64,000 bases of DNA from an uncultured Algibacter sp. (GCF_947487605.1 NZ_CANKXK010000003.1:1-64000), one strand, 5' to 3'; counted from the stretch's first letter, positions 26,148 through 35,346 are shown. Translations and numbers: made by a program. Notes: generated from the sequence alone by a model not told the origin.

Positions 26148-26272
26148 GGGCGTTACCTTTTACTCATACCTGCTAGGTTTTTAAAACCTTGCAGGATCGC
26201 AAAAGGTCGGGCTTTACGCTACAAGTCCTCGCTCGTGCCTCGCTGTGGGCTTTCCACTGCAATCCCTAACGC
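26148..26272 (+). repeat. A-family dispersed repeat, copy 3, with a nested B palindrome
   Basis: GGGCGTTACC at the left and CAATCCCTAACGC at the right, with GGTCGGGCTTTACGCTAC and GCTGTGGGCTTTCC inside. A B-type palindrome (26169-26195) is inserted into the left variable segment, so one repeat sits inside another. It lies between metF and the next gene. Confidence 0.85.
26169..26195. repeat. B palindrome (type 2), nested in A copy 3
   Basis: CCTGCTAGG and CCTTGCAGG arms flank TTTTTAAAA. Confidence 0.85.
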
Positions 26273-26275
26273 GAA

Positions 26276-26527
26276 CTACACCAATGCTTTTTTTACATCT
26301 TCAAAATCCTCTTCATATTCCCAATATATCCATCTGCCATCAACATAATCAGTTAAAATATATTTTTCGCTCACAGATTTTATTCTGGAAACAGGAACCA
26401 CTTTTTTCGAAAATGTTTCCGAATGCACATGCTGTAATTGTTCTTTGTTTTTGTTATCATATCCATGCGATATAATATAACTACCTAAAGTTAATTCTAT
26501 AAATTTCATATCTATTGTGCAACTCAT
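26276..26527 (-). CDS. Small conserved-looking hypothetical protein in the met operon
   Basis: An 83-residue protein, or 77 residues if it begins at the second ATG (26509, MKFIELTLGSYII). It has alternating beta-strand-like segments (FIELTLGSYIISHGY, KYILTDYVDGRWIYWEYEED) and no Cys-based motif or membrane helix. I do not recognise a family. It lies between metF and the C-terminal metH gene in the same orientation; its stop codon is four bases from the right edge of A copy 3. Function unknown; coding is supported by codon structure and operon position only. Confidence 0.55.
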   Translation of the reverse strand: MSCTIDMKFIELTLGSYIISHGYDNKNKEQLQHVHSETFSKKVVPVSRIKSVSEKYILTDYVDGRWIYWEYEEDFEDVKKALV

Positions 26528-26535
26528 ACTCTAAA

Positions 26536-26671
26536 AACCTACCCCTAACCCCTCCAAGGAGGGGAAACTCTCACGCTTATGCTTTTCCAAGACCTGACAG
26601 GTTTTAAAAACCTGTCAGGTCTAATTCACCTAAACCTCCATACAAATTCTTCCCCTTTGGGGAGGTTAGTT
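26536..26671. repeat. Composite intergenic module (CCCCT/GGGG ends around a B palindrome)
   Basis: Begins with CCCCTAACCCCTCCAAGGAG, contains a perfect B palindrome (26590-26622) and ends with TTCCCCTTTGGGGAGGTTAG. The same order (C-rich CTAACC block, B palindrome, TTCCCCTTT/GGGG block) occurs on both sides of cysN. Confidence 0.65.
26590..26622. repeat. B palindrome (type 1)
   Basis: Perfect inverted arms AGACCTGACAGGTTTT / AAAACCTGTCAGGTCT. It lies downstream of the C-terminal metH gene. Confidence 0.92.
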
Positions 26672-26679
26672 CAAACTGT

Positions 26680-29352
26680 TTATTCTGCCAAATTAGGATG
26701 CAACCACTTTCTAGCTTTCTCCTTAGTTATGCCTTTTCTTTCTGCATAATCTGTTAACTGGTCATCCGTAATTTTACCCAATCCAAAATACTTCGCTTCG
26801 GGGTTTCCAAAATAATATCCAGAAACCGCTGCTGCTGGCCACATTGCTAAACTTTCAGTTAAGGTTACTCCAATCAGTTTTTCAACCTCCAGTAACTCCC
26901 AAATTGTTTCCTTTTCCAAATGGTCAGGACAAGCAGGATACCCTGGTGCAGGACGAATCCCTTTATAACTTTCTTTTATTAAATCTAGATTTGTTAAATC
27001 TTCATCAGCCGCATAACCCCAATGCTTAGTTCTTATCTGTTTATGCAAATATTCAGCGAAAGCTTCAGCAAATCTATCTGCAATAGCTTGAGCCATTATC
27101 GCATTATAATCATCTTCTTTATCTTTGTAACTATCGGCTAATTCTTGTGCTCCAAAAATCCCCACACAAAAAGCACCCATATAATCGGTTTTACCTGCTT
27201 CTTTTGGCGCAACAAAATCTGCTAATGCTAAATTAGGAATACCTTCTCGTTTTTTTAATTGCTGACGCAAGGTTCTAAAAATCGCTATTTCTTCCCCTTT
27301 TTTCTGAACTGAAATATCATCTTCATTTATTGTATTAGCTTCAAACAACCCAAACACTGCTTTAGGTTTTAACAATTGTTTTGCAACAATATGCTGAATC
27401 ATCTCCTGTGCATCTTCAAACAGCTGCGTAGCCTGTTCACCTACCACATCATCCTTTAAAATATCTGGATATTTACCATGTAAATCCCAGCTTCTAAAAA
27501 ACGGACTCCAATCTATAAATGGCAATAATTCTTTTAAGCTTAATTGCTTTAAAATTTGAACACCCAATTCTTTTGGCTTTACAATTTCAGAAGTATCCCA
27601 ATCAATTTTATACTTTCTATTCCGTGCCTCTTCAATTGAAATATAAGATTTCTCTTTACCTCGTTTTAAAAACTTGGTACGGAATTCATCATAATCAGCT
27701 TTCATCTTTGCCACATAAGCATGCGATGTTTTCTTATTCAATAAATCACCAACTACCGTTACAGCACGTGATGCATCATTAACATGAACTACTGCATTTT
27801 TATACTGTGTATCAATCTTAACAGCTGTATGTGCTTTTGATGTTGTAGCGCCTCCAATTAATAATGGTAACTCAAAATTCTGACGTTGCATTTCTTTAGC
27901 CAAATACACCATTTCATCAAGCGAAGGTGTAATTAACCCCGATAAACCAATGGCATCTACACGCTCACTAATAGCTGTTTCAATAATTTTTTCTGGTGGC
28001 ACCATAACACCTAAATCAACAATTTCATAATTGTTACAGGCTAGTACCACGCTTACTATATTTTTACCAATATCGTGTACATCTCCTTTTACAGTAGCCA
28101 TCAATATTTTACCAACAGGTTCTGATTTATCTGACTTTTCAGCTTCAATAAATGGATTTAAATACGCCACCGCCTTTTTCATCACACGTGCCGATTTTAC
28201 AACCTGAGGCAAAAACATTTTTCCTGCTCCAAATAAATCGCCCACCACATTCATACCAATCATTAAATGCCCTTCAATCACCTCAATGGGCTTACTAGCT
28301 TCTTGTCGTGCTTGCTCAATATCTTCAAGAATAAAGGCATCAATACCTTTTACTAAAGCATGTGTAATTCTATCTTGTAACGGGTTTTTCCGCCACGATA
28401 AATCTACCGTTTTTCCAACCTTAGACCCTTTTACAGTTTCAGCAAAATCAAGTAATCGTTCGGTAGCATCATCCCGTCTATCTAAAATAACATCTTCAAT
28501 ATGCTCTAATAAATCTTTAGGAATATCATCATAAACCTCCAACATTGCTGGGTTTACAATACCCATATTCATCCCTGCTTGAATGGCATAATATAAAAAC
28601 ACCGAGTGCATCGCTTCGCGAACACCATTATTCCCTCTAAATGAAAACGACACATTACTCACACCTCCACTTACAGAAACATTTTCTAAATTTTGACGCA
28701 CCCATCGTGTGGCTTCAATAAAATCAATAGCATTTCTACGATGCTCATCCATTCCTGTAGCCACAGGAAATATATTTAAATCAAATATGATATCTTCTGA
28801 AGGGAATCCAACTTTATTTACCAAAACATCATACGAACGTTTCGCTATTTCAATACGTCGTTCGTAATTATCAGCTTGCCCAACTTCATCAAAAGCCATA
28901 ACAATAACTGCTGCTCCATATCTTTTTATTTGCTTTGCTTCCCAAATAAATTTTTCTTCACCTTCTTTTAATGAAATAGAATTTACAACACATTTCCCTT
29001 GCACCACTTGAAGACCCGCCTCAATAATTTCCCATTTGGAACTATCAATCATAATAGGTACTCGACAAATATCAGGCTCTGCAGCTATTAAATTCAAAAA
29101 ACGAATCATCGCTTCTTTTCCATCAATCAAACCATCATCAAAATTAATATCGATAATTTGTGCCCCACCATCTACCTGATGTCGTGCAATATCTAAAGCC
29201 TCATCAAATTTTTCTTCTTTTATTAGTCGAAGAAATTTCCTAGAACCCGCAACATTAGTTCGCTCTCCTACATTTATAAAATTGCTGTTTTCGTTTAAAA
29301 CCAAAGGTTCTAAACCAGACAATTTCATGTATTTTGTTTGTTTTATTTTCAT
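26680..29352 (-). CDS. metH: B12-dependent methionine synthase, folate/cobalamin/activation domains
   Basis: An 890-residue protein equal to the C-terminal three modules of MetH. Order: pterin-binding domain (about 10-280, [14 protein letters not shown]), B12 cap and Rossmann-type cobalamin domain (about 300-540, with the cobalamin-binding [11 protein letters not shown] around the axial His), and the SAM-dependent activation domain (about 600-885, [15 protein letters not shown]). It transfers the methyl of 5-methyl-THF to cobalamin and then to homocysteine held by the separate N-terminal protein. The homocysteine module is the upstream gene (29471-30490), so MetH is split into two genes, which is usual in this group. 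An alternative start is the ninth codon ATG. Confidence 0.97.
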   Translation of the reverse strand: MKIKQTKYMKLSGLEPLVLNENSNFINVGERTNVAGSRKFLRLIKEEKFDEALDIARHQVDGGAQIIDINFDDGLIDGKEAMIRFLNLIAAEPDICRVPIMIDSSKWEIIEAGLQVVQGKCVVNSISLKEGEEKFIWEAKQIKRYGAAVIVMAFDEVGQADNYERRIEIAKRSYDVLVNKVGFPSEDIIFDLNIFPVATGMDEHRRNAIDFIEATRWVRQNLENVSVSGGVSNVSFSFRGNNGVREAMHSVFLYYAIQAGMNMGIVNPAMLEVYDDIPKDLLEHIEDVILDRRDDATERLLDFAETVKGSKVGKTVDLSWRKNPLQDRITHALVKGIDAFILEDIEQARQEASKPIEVIEGHLMIGMNVVGDLFGAGKMFLPQVVKSARVMKKAVAYLNPFIEAEKSDKSEPVGKILMATVKGDVHDIGKNIVSVVLACNNYEIVDLGVMVPPEKIIETAISERVDAIGLSGLITPSLDEMVYLAKEMQRQNFELPLLIGGATTSKAHTAVKIDTQYKNAVVHVNDASRAVTVVGDLLNKKTSHAYVAKMKADYDEFRTKFLKRGKEKSYISIEEARNRKYKIDWDTSEIVKPKELGVQILKQLSLKELLPFIDWSPFFRSWDLHGKYPDILKDDVVGEQATQLFEDAQEMIQHIVAKQLLKPKAVFGLFEANTINEDDISVQKKGEEIAIFRTLRQQLKKREGIPNLALADFVAPKEAGKTDYMGAFCVGIFGAQELADSYKDKEDDYNAIMAQAIADRFAEAFAEYLHKQIRTKHWGYAADEDLTNLDLIKESYKGIRPAPGYPACPDHLEKETIWELLEVEKLIGVTLTESLAMWPAAAVSGYYFGNPEAKYFGLGKITDDQLTDYAERKGITKEKARKWLHPNLAE

Positions 29353-29367
29353 TTATTCTTGTCTTTA

Positions 29368-29401
29368 AGACCTACAAGGTTTTTAAAACCTCGCAGGTCT
29401 T
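29368..29401. repeat. B palindrome (type 2)
   Basis: AAGACCTACAAGGTTTTT with the mirrored AAAACCTCGCAGGTCTT, one base difference between arms. It lies between the two metH genes. Confidence 0.85.
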
Positions 29402-29426
29402 ATACGCATCTTCTGATAATTATCTC

Positions 29427-29459
29427 AGACCTGTCAGGTTTTAAAAACCTGACAGGTCT
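29427..29459. repeat. B palindrome (type 1), perfect
   Basis: AGACCTGTCAGGTTTT arm and its exact complement; second B copy between the two metH genes, 25 bases from the first. Confidence 0.92.
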
Positions 29460-29470
29460 TTTTATCTATC

Positions 29471-30490
29471 TTAATGAGACCCTTCGACTGCGCTCAGAGT
29501 AACAGCTTGACGCGGTTTATACTTAGCGGCAATATCAGCAATTACACGAATATGCTCTGGACTCGTACCACAACAGCCTCCAATAATATTTATCAAATTT
29601 TTCTTTAAATATTCTTCAATTTGCTCACCCATTTCTTCGGGGGTTTCATCATATTCCCCAAAAGCATTCGGCAAACCTGCATTAGGATGTGCAGAAATGG
29701 CAAAATCTGTTTTATTAGCAATCGCCTCTAAATGTGGTTGCAATAAATTTGCACCTAAAGCGCAGTTAAAACCAACAGATAACAATGGAATATGCGATAC
29801 TGAAATCAAAAAAGCTTCAGCGGTTTGCCCCGATAAAGTTCGTCCTGAGGCATCAGTAATAGTGCCACTTAACATCGTTGGCATATCAATGTTGCGTTCA
29901 TCTTTTACTTCTTCAATAGCAAATAATGCTGCTTTTGCATTCAAGGTATCAAACACCGTTTCAACTAACAATAAATCTACACCACCATCAACTAAAGCTT
30001 CAACTTGTTGTTTGTATGCGATTCTTAATTCATCAAAAGTTACAGCACGATACCCTGGGTCATTAACATCTGGCGACATGCTTGCTGTTCTATTTGTTGG
30101 CCCAATTGAACCCGCAACAAAACGCGGTTTGTGTGGTTCTTTAGCTGTAAATTCATCAGCAACCTCTTTGGCTATTTTAGCAGACTCGTAATTCAGCTCA
30201 TATACCAAATCTTCCATTTGGTAATCTGCCATAGCAATGGTAGTTCCAGAAAAGGTATTGGTTTCAATAATATCTGCACCAGCTTCAAAATATTTCCCAT
30301 GAATGGTTTTTATCGCTTCGGGCTGTGTGATCGACAACAAATCGTTATTACCCTGTAATGGTGTTGGGTAATCTTTAAAGCGTTCGCCTCTAAAATCTTC
30401 TTCCGTAAATTTATAAGCTTGTAACATGGTACCCATAGCACCATCTAAAACCAAAATTCGCTCTTTTAAAGCTTCGTGTATATTAGACAT
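29471..30490 (-). CDS. metH: Homocysteine S-methyltransferase module of methionine synthase
   Basis: A 339-residue zinc-dependent homocysteine-binding module: [12 protein letters not shown] at the N-terminus, the zinc cysteine in GFNCALGA (about 245), and the paired cysteines in [13 protein letters not shown] (about 310). It works with the 890-residue downstream protein. The ATG at 30490 is preferred; a TTG five codons earlier also opens the frame. The C-terminal eleven or so residues ([11 protein letters not shown]) are encoded by a sequence (CTTCGACTGCGCTCAG on the plus strand) that belongs to a dispersed intergenic repeat, so a repeat has been captured as coding sequence. A SAM-I riboswitch lies upstream. 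Confidence 0.95.
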   Translation of the reverse strand: MSNIHEALKERILVLDGAMGTMLQAYKFTEEDFRGERFKDYPTPLQGNNDLLSITQPEAIKTIHGKYFEAGADIIETNTFSGTTIAMADYQMEDLVYELNYESAKIAKEVADEFTAKEPHKPRFVAGSIGPTNRTASMSPDVNDPGYRAVTFDELRIAYKQQVEALVDGGVDLLLVETVFDTLNAKAALFAIEEVKDERNIDMPTMLSGTITDASGRTLSGQTAEAFLISVSHIPLLSVGFNCALGANLLQPHLEAIANKTDFAISAHPNAGLPNAFGEYDETPEEMGEQIEEYLKKNLINIIGGCCGTSPEHIRVIADIAAKYKPRQAVTLSAVEGSH

Positions 30491-30503
30491 AATTTTATAT
30501 TTC

Positions 30504-30537
30504 AAGACCTGTCAGGTTTTTATAAACCCAAGAGGTC
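30504..30537. repeat. B palindrome (type 1, degenerate) between SAM riboswitch and metH
   Basis: AGACCTGTCAGG on the left and AGAGGTCT on the right form an imperfect stem 14 bases before the metH ATG. It occupies the position where the riboswitch expression platform would be expected. Confidence 0.6.
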
Positions 30538-30582
30538 TAATTTATCTGTATGTCATCAAGAAAAGTTAAGAATTCACTTTTC

Positions 30583-30689
30583 GTTATCTTTCCAATACTT
30601 AAGTATTAGTAGAATTTAGCACCTTCTTTAATAAGATAAAGGGTTGCCAAGGTTTCAACGGGTCTAATCCCTCTGCCTTTCTTGATAAC
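30583..30689 (-). promoter_or_regulatory. SAM-I (S-box) riboswitch upstream of metH
   Basis: On the minus strand: P1 arm GTTATC (30689-30684) and its partner GATAAC (30588-30583); conserved core AAGAAAGGCAGAGGG, then ACCCGTTGAAACC, TTGGCAACC and AGGTGCTAAATTC, matching the S-box consensus order. Downstream are the metH module, the rest of MetH and metF. High SAM should shut this unit. No clean terminator follows; the B palindrome at 30504-30537 may act as part of the expression platform or control may be translational. Confidence 0.92.
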
Positions 30690-30737
30690 ACATTATTACG
30701 TTTATGAACTATTTCCGCTTTCACGAAAATTATGCAA

Positions 30738-30745
30738 CAAAAATA
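30738..30745 (-). promoter_or_regulatory. Candidate -7 box for the metH riboswitch transcript
   Basis: TATTTTTG (minus strand) fits TAnnTTTG and would start transcription about 40 bases before the SAM aptamer. The -33 region is not clear. Prediction only. Confidence 0.3.
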
Positions 30746-30770
30746 CTAACTATATTTTTGTTTTCCTTAT

Positions 30771-30840
30771 CCTGCAAGGTCTTTTTTGGTCTTGTAGGTA
30801 TTTATATTTTACACCTACAAAGTTTAAAAAACCTTGCAGG
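30771..30840. repeat. Pair of degenerate B palindromes after cysM
   Basis: CCTGCAAGGTC...GACTTGTAGG-like arms at 30771-30799 and ACACCTACAAAG / CCTTGCAGG at 30811-30840. Both are imperfect copies of B type 2. They lie between the cysteine synthase stop and the riboswitch. Confidence 0.6.
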
Positions 30841-30853
30841 AGAATTTCATATT

Positions 30854-31744
30854 TTACTCAAACAACGTAGAAGACAAATATCTATCTCCCCTATCGCAAA
30901 TTATAGCTACAATAATGCCTTCTTCTATCTGTTCAGCAATAGTTAAGGCACAAAACACAGACCCGCCGCTACTCATACCTGCAAAAACACCTTCATCCTT
31001 AGCTAATTTAATGGTTGTTGCTTTGGCATCTTCTGCTGTAACATCAACCACAATATCCACTTTTTTAGGATCAAAAAATTTAGGCACATAATCTGGCGAC
31101 CATTTTCTAATCCCTGGGATTCTTGCACCATCAGCAGGTTGGGCACCAACAATAGTCACATCCTTATTCTGTTCTTTTAAATATGTTGATGTTCCTGTTA
31201 TAGTTCCCGTAGTCCCCATAGCAGATACAAAATGTGTTATTTTCCCGTTGGTTGCTTCCCATATTTCTGGGCCAGTTGTTTTATAATGAGCTTTCCAGTT
31301 ATCATCATTTTCAAACTGATTCAATAAAGTATATCCCTTTTCGTCACGAAGCTTAAATGCTAAATCTCGCGAGCCTTCAATACCAATATCAGCAGGTGTT
31401 AAAATAACCTCAGCACCGTATGCACGCATGGTTTTTACACGTTCTTCGGTTGAATTCTCAGGCATAATCAACACCATTTTCAATCCTAAAAGCTTCGCAA
31501 TAAACGCTAAAGCAATACCCGTATTCCCACTAGTAGCTTCAACTAAAGTGCCGCCTTTTTTAATATCGCCTCGTTTTAAAGCTTCATTAATCATATTAAA
31601 AGCAGGACGGTCTTTTACGCTTCCACCAGGATTATTTCCTTCTAATTTCAAAAACAAACGCACACCTTCCTTCTTTAAAAGATGTGTAGCTTCCACTAAA
31701 GGCGTATTCCCAATCTGACCAATAATACTATTCTCGTATGCCAT
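30854..31744 (-). CDS. cysM: Cysteine synthase (O-acetylserine sulfhydrylase)
   Basis: A 296-residue PLP enzyme making cysteine from O-acetylserine and sulfide. The PLP lysine is in GGSVKDRPAF (about residue 41), the substrate loop is TSGNTG and the phosphate-binding loop is TTGTITGTSTYL. The sequence is closer to CysM (no Lys-Tyr-type C-terminal CysK features were found). The ATG overlaps the serine acetyltransferase gene by 17 bases, so substrate supply and use are coupled. Last gene of the sulfate-to-cysteine part of the cluster, followed by a SAM riboswitch. Confidence 0.95.
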   Translation of the reverse strand: MAYENSIIGQIGNTPLVEATHLLKKEGVRLFLKLEGNNPGGSVKDRPAFNMINEALKRGDIKKGGTLVEATSGNTGIALAFIAKLLGLKMVLIMPENSTEERVKTMRAYGAEVILTPADIGIEGSRDLAFKLRDEKGYTLLNQFENDDNWKAHYKTTGPEIWEATNGKITHFVSAMGTTGTITGTSTYLKEQNKDVTIVGAQPADGARIPGIRKWSPDYVPKFFDPKKVDIVVDVTAEDAKATTIKLAKDEGVFAGMSSGGSVFCALTIAEQIEEGIIVAIICDRGDRYLSSTLFE

Positions 31745-32471
31745 TCTTTTTTGGTCTAATTTTAATTTCTGTTTGATAGGTTACTAACGAATTTTCAGGA
31801 ACCGATTCCGTAATCCATACGTTAGCACCAATAATACTATTTGCGCCTATAACAATATCGCCTCCTAAAACTGTTGCATTTGCATAAATACAAACATTGT
31901 CTTCTATAGTAGGATGTCGTTTAGTTTTCGCCAAACTTTTTGACACCGAAATACCACCCAAAGTTACCCCTTGATAAATCTTAACATGTTTACCAATAAT
32001 AGACGTCTCTCCAATCACAATTCCAGTACCGTGGTCTATGTAAAATGATTCGCCAATGGTCGCACCCGGATGAATATCAACACCCGTAATCCCATGAATA
32101 TATTCACTCATCATCCTCGGCAAAATATAAACCCCAAGTTTATAAAGCGCATGACTCAATCTATAAATCGAAATGGCATAAAAACCAGGATACGCCATAT
32201 AAATCTCCGCCAAAGAGTGCGAAGCAGGATCATTACTCTCAAAAGCAATAGCATCTAAATCCAGTTTTTTTCTAATTTCAGGAAGCTCAGCTTTAAATGT
32301 CGCCCAAATTTCCTTACCATTTTCAATCTCTAACTTAGACAAAATTTCAAGAAAAGTTTTCTCCAAATACGCGCCATGAGCTTCCTCTTGTTCACAATCA
32401 AACAAGGAATAAAACAAACGTTTCGTGAATGTTTTAGCAGTATCTTTTAAGCAAACGTTATAACTTTTCAT
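31728..32471 (-). CDS. cysE: Serine O-acetyltransferase
   Basis: A 247-residue hexapeptide-repeat acyltransferase. The C-terminal half shows left-handed beta-helix turns (IGESFYIDHGTGIVIGETSIIGKHVKIYQGVTLGG, given here only in part by position about 145-180), with the active-site residues in YIDHGTGIVIG. It makes O-acetylserine for the cysteine synthase encoded just downstream. The N-terminal ~110 residues are helical, as in EpsC/CysE. The C-terminus IRPKKNGIRE differs from the classic CysE tail ending in Ile that inhibits CysK. Confidence 0.93.
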   Translation of the reverse strand: MKSYNVCLKDTAKTFTKRLFYSLFDCEQEEAHGAYLEKTFLEILSKLEIENGKEIWATFKAELPEIRKKLDLDAIAFESNDPASHSLAEIYMAYPGFYAISIYRLSHALYKLGVYILPRMMSEYIHGITGVDIHPGATIGESFYIDHGTGIVIGETSIIGKHVKIYQGVTLGGISVSKSLAKTKRHPTIEDNVCIYANATVLGGDIVIGANSIIGANVWITESVPENSLVTYQTEIKIRPKKNGIRE

Positions 32472-32486
32472 CTTTAAACAAAAATA

Positions 32487-32513
32487 CCTACAAGGTTTTT
32501 AAAACCCTGCAGG
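32487..32513. repeat. B palindrome (type 2)
   Basis: CCTACAAGGTTTTT arm and AAAACCCTGCAGG. It lies directly upstream of cysE. Confidence 0.85.
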
Positions 32514-32538
32514 ATTATAAATTTTTTATTTTTTATTT

Positions 32539-32626
32539 GGGCATTACCCTACGGGTCGGGCTTTCCGTTACAAGTCCTCGCACCTCCTACGTCGGGCTGT
32601 GGGCTTTCCTCTACAATCCCTAATGC
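32539..32626 (+). repeat. A-family dispersed repeat, copy 4
   Basis: GGGCATTACCC, GGTCGGGCTTTCCGTTAC, AAGTCCTCGC, GCTGTGGGCTTTCC and CAATCCCTAATGC in order. Outer arms GCATTA / TAATGC co-vary with the GCGTTA / TAACGC arms of other copies. Confidence 0.85.
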
Positions 32627-32830
32627 ACCTATCCGCCAAAGTCCGTTTTTAATCTGAGCTTATGGCTATTTGTATTTTTTTCAGACCTTTAGAGTTTATA
32701 CTTTAACCCTCCTAATTTCGATTAAATCGAAATTGTCCTCCCTTTAAAACAAAGGGAGGAACAAGTTCAATTAAAATTTTCAGAAAAACAAAGTAAAACC
32801 TAATCAATCATTTTTCTTTTGATATTTATC

Positions 32831-32863
32831 AGACCTGTCAGGTTATAAAAACCTAACAGGTCT
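32831..32863. repeat. B palindrome (type 1)
   Basis: AGACCTGTCAGGTTAT and AAAACCTAACAGGTCT, two arm mismatches. It lies downstream of the reductase stop codon. Confidence 0.85.
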
Positions 32864-32877
32864 CAAAAATTAAATTT

Positions 32878-33933
32878 CTAGTTAATAGCCTGAACAACTG
32901 CTTTTGGCGCTTCCTTTCTAGAACCATCAAAACCATCAATACCACTAACCGTTGTATATTTTAATACTAATCTTTTCCCCGGATTAATAATTCTATAAGC
33001 CGCTTGACACATTAAAGTAGCCTCGTGGAAACCACATAAAATCAGCTTTAATTTCTCAGGATAAGTATTCACATCACCAATAGCAAAAATTCCAGGAATA
33101 TTAGTTTGGTAATTTAGTGAATTATCCACCTTAATCGCATTCTTTTCAATCTCTAAGCCCCAGTTTGCAATAGGTCCTAATTTAGGAGACAATCCAAATA
33201 ACGGGATAAAGTGATCGGTCTCTATTTGAAATGCATCTCCTTCTTTTGGAGTCACAGTTACCGCTTCAATACTTCCATCGCCATGTAAACCAGTAACTTC
33301 AGCAGGAGTAATTAAATTAATCTTTCCTAATTTAGTTAACTCGCCTACTTTTTCAACAGAATCTAAAGCCCCTCTAAATTCATTTCTTCTATGAATTAAA
33401 GTCACTTCACTAGCTACATCAGTTAAAAAGATACTCCAATCTAATGCAGAATCTCCTCCACCAGAAATCACCACTTTTTTATCTCTGTAAAATTCTGGGT
33501 CTTTAATAATATATTCCACACCATTATCTTCATAATCAGCAATACCCTCAATGGCTGGTTTCCTAGGTTCAAAAGAACCTAAACCACCTGCAATTGCTAC
33601 AATAGGTGCATGGTGTTGCGTACCTTTATTTGTGGTTACAATAAAAGAACCATCGTCTTGCTTCTCTATAGTTTCAGCACGTTCACCTAAGGTAAACCCA
33701 GGTTCAAATTGTTTCCCTTGTTCTAATAAATTCCTGGTTAAATCTCCAGCTAAAATCTCTGGAAACCCAGGAATATCATAAATAGGTTTCTTAGGATAAA
33801 TCTCAGAACATTGTCCCCCTGGTTGTGGCAATGCGTCAATTAAATGACATTTTAGTTTTAATAATCCTGCTTCAAAAACAGTAAATAAACCTGTTGGTCC
33901 TGCGCCTATGATAAGTATATCAGTCTTAATCAT
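32878..33933 (-). CDS. Type 2 ferredoxin--NADP(+) reductase (thioredoxin-reductase-like)
   Basis: A 351-residue FAD/NAD(P) flavoprotein: FAD motif IIGAGPTGLFTVFEAG at the N-terminus, NADPH motif VVISGGGDSALDW (about 160) and C-terminal FAIGDVNTYPEK. There is no CxxC redox pair, so it is the ferredoxin-NADP reductase (YumC) type rather than thioredoxin reductase. Between the siroheme and cysE genes, it most likely supplies electrons through ferredoxin to the sulfite reductase encoded upstream. The exact partner ferredoxin is not in the window. Confidence 0.88.
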   Translation of the reverse strand: MIKTDILIIGAGPTGLFTVFEAGLLKLKCHLIDALPQPGGQCSEIYPKKPIYDIPGFPEILAGDLTRNLLEQGKQFEPGFTLGERAETIEKQDDGSFIVTTNKGTQHHAPIVAIAGGLGSFEPRKPAIEGIADYEDNGVEYIIKDPEFYRDKKVVISGGGDSALDWSIFLTDVASEVTLIHRRNEFRGALDSVEKVGELTKLGKINLITPAEVTGLHGDGSIEAVTVTPKEGDAFQIETDHFIPLFGLSPKLGPIANWGLEIEKNAIKVDNSLNYQTNIPGIFAIGDVNTYPEKLKLILCGFHEATLMCQAAYRIINPGKRLVLKYTTVSGIDGFDGSRKEAPKAVVQAIN

Positions 33934-33952
33934 TTTTTATATTTGTGATTTA

Positions 33953-33982
33953 CACCTGCCCGTTTTTAAAAACCAGACAGGA
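33953..33982. repeat. B palindrome (degenerate)
   Basis: CACCTGCCCGTTTTTAAAAA then CCAGACAGGA, an imperfect B copy between the siroheme synthase and reductase genes. Confidence 0.6.
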
Positions 33983-33992
33983 CTTGTGTATT

Positions 33993-34571
33993 TTACTTTT
34001 TTTCAATTAATCCTTTCGTGAATTCGTTTAGTGTTTCCACTTTTTCTTCAAAATCCCCTTTTATTGTTTTTCTGTACTCGTTTAAATTCTTCACTAAATC
34101 GTCAACATTTTCAGGAATAACATCCTCGAAAAACTGACGTAAACGTTTCGCTGTTGTTGGCGATTTCCCGTTTGTACTAATCGCAACTTTCACATTGCCT
34201 TTGGTTACTATGCCACCCATATAAAAATCGCAATACGGTGGGTTATCAGCAACATTTACTAATTTGGCTTCGGCTCTACAATCTTTCCAAACCTGAACAT
34301 TTACTTCAGGTACATCTGTCGTAGCCACAACCATATGCTTGCCCATTATATACTTTTTTTTGTAAACATCTTCAACTAATGTTACACAACCCTTTTTTGC
34401 AAGCTCTTTAGTCCCTTCACGAAACATAGGCGATACCATAGTGACGTGTGCATCTGGACTTGATTTTAATAAGAACGTTAATTTTTCTTCAGCTACATTA
34501 CCTCCTCCAACAATAAGCACAATTAAGCTTTTTGCTTTCAAAAAAATAGGATATAAGTTATTTCTTTCCAT
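33993..34571 (-). CDS. Precorrin-2 dehydrogenase / sirohydrochlorin ferrochelatase (Met8 type)
   Basis: A 192-residue CysG-B/Met8-like protein: Rossmann motif VGGGNVAEEKL at the N-terminus, then the dimerisation region with STNGKSPTTAKRLRQFF. It oxidises precorrin-2 to sirohydrochlorin and may insert iron to form siroheme. The SUMT half is encoded by the gene just upstream, so the CysG functions are split. ATG at 34571 is used; GTG one codon upstream is an alternative. Three bases separate it from the cobA stop. Siroheme is required by the neighbouring sulfite reductase. Confidence 0.92.
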   Translation of the reverse strand: MERNNLYPIFLKAKSLIVLIVGGGNVAEEKLTFLLKSSPDAHVTMVSPMFREGTKELAKKGCVTLVEDVYKKKYIMGKHMVVATTDVPEVNVQVWKDCRAEAKLVNVADNPPYCDFYMGGIVTKGNVKVAISTNGKSPTTAKRLRQFFEDVIPENVDDLVKNLNEYRKTIKGDFEEKVETLNEFTKGLIEKK

Positions 34572-34574
34572 CAC

Positions 34575-35336
34575 TTAACCCCGTGCAACTTCTTTTTTAA
34601 TTGAATCTAAAACTGCTCGCTCCTTAACAACATCTCCTATAACAATAATCGCTGGAGCTGCCAATTGCTTTTCTTTTACAATCTGCTGAATATCTCGTAT
34701 CGTTCCTATACCAACATTCTCATGTTCTCGCGTTCCATTTTGAATGATGGCTACTGGCGTATTTCTTTTATTTTCAGCATAAAACACTTTAACTATTTCA
34801 CTCAACTTATGCATCCCCATTAAAATAACGATGGTTGCTGTCGATTTTGCTGCTAACTCAACATCCTTTGATAAGGCATGATCTTTTGTAGTAGCTGTAA
34901 CGACCCAAAAACTTTCTGAAGCCCCTCGTTTTGTTAACGGAATTCCTTGATACGCCGGAACTGCTAATGCAGACGAAATACCAGGAACCACATAGGTTTC
35001 TAAACCAAAACCTCGTACATAATCAATCTCCTCAGCACCACGACCAAAAATAAATGGGTCGCCTCCTTTTAAGCGCACTACATGTCCTTTTTCTTTGGCT
35101 TTAGTTACAATTAACTCGTTAATTTGTTCCTGCTGAAAGGCATAACATCCTTTACGTTTCCCCACAAAAATAAGCTCCGCATTTTCGGAAGCATATTTTA
35201 ATAAAGATTCGTTGATAAGTGCATCGTACAAAATAACATCCGCCGCTTCAATTGCCTTAATTGCCTTTAGGGTAATTAAGTCTTCATCGCCAGGACCTGC
35301 ACCTACAACAGTTAACTTTGGGGTTTTCAAGTTCAT
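34575..35336 (-). CDS. cobA: Uroporphyrinogen-III C-methyltransferase (SUMT)
   Basis: A 253-residue SAM-dependent methyltransferase that makes precorrin-2 from uroporphyrinogen III. Landmarks: VGAGPGDEDLITLKA at the start, RLKGGDPFIFGRGAEE, and GISSALAVPAYQGIPLTKRG. With the following Met8-like protein it provides siroheme for sulfite reductase. It begins 10 bases after the sulfite reductase stop in the same orientation. Confidence 0.96.
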   Translation of the reverse strand: MNLKTPKLTVVGAGPGDEDLITLKAIKAIEAADVILYDALINESLLKYASENAELIFVGKRKGCYAFQQEQINELIVTKAKEKGHVVRLKGGDPFIFGRGAEEIDYVRGFGLETYVVPGISSALAVPAYQGIPLTKRGASESFWVVTATTKDHALSKDVELAAKSTATIVILMGMHKLSEIVKVFYAENKRNTPVAIIQNGTREHENVGIGTIRDIQQIVKEKQLAAPAIIVIGDVVKERAVLDSIKKEVARG

Positions 35337-35346
35337 TTCTATGTTT

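Noticed and set aside
26013-26475. Plus-strand ORFs opposite metF and the small hypothetical gene
   Set aside because: They run through the A repeat and antisense to real genes, with no conserved features.
26680-30490. metH frameshift or broken gene
   Set aside because: The two parts each have proper starts, stops and complete domains with a repeat-containing gap; the split form is normal in this group.
30682-30946. Plus-strand ORFs over the metH riboswitch and B palindromes
   Set aside because: Located in regulatory and repeat DNA; composition not protein-like.
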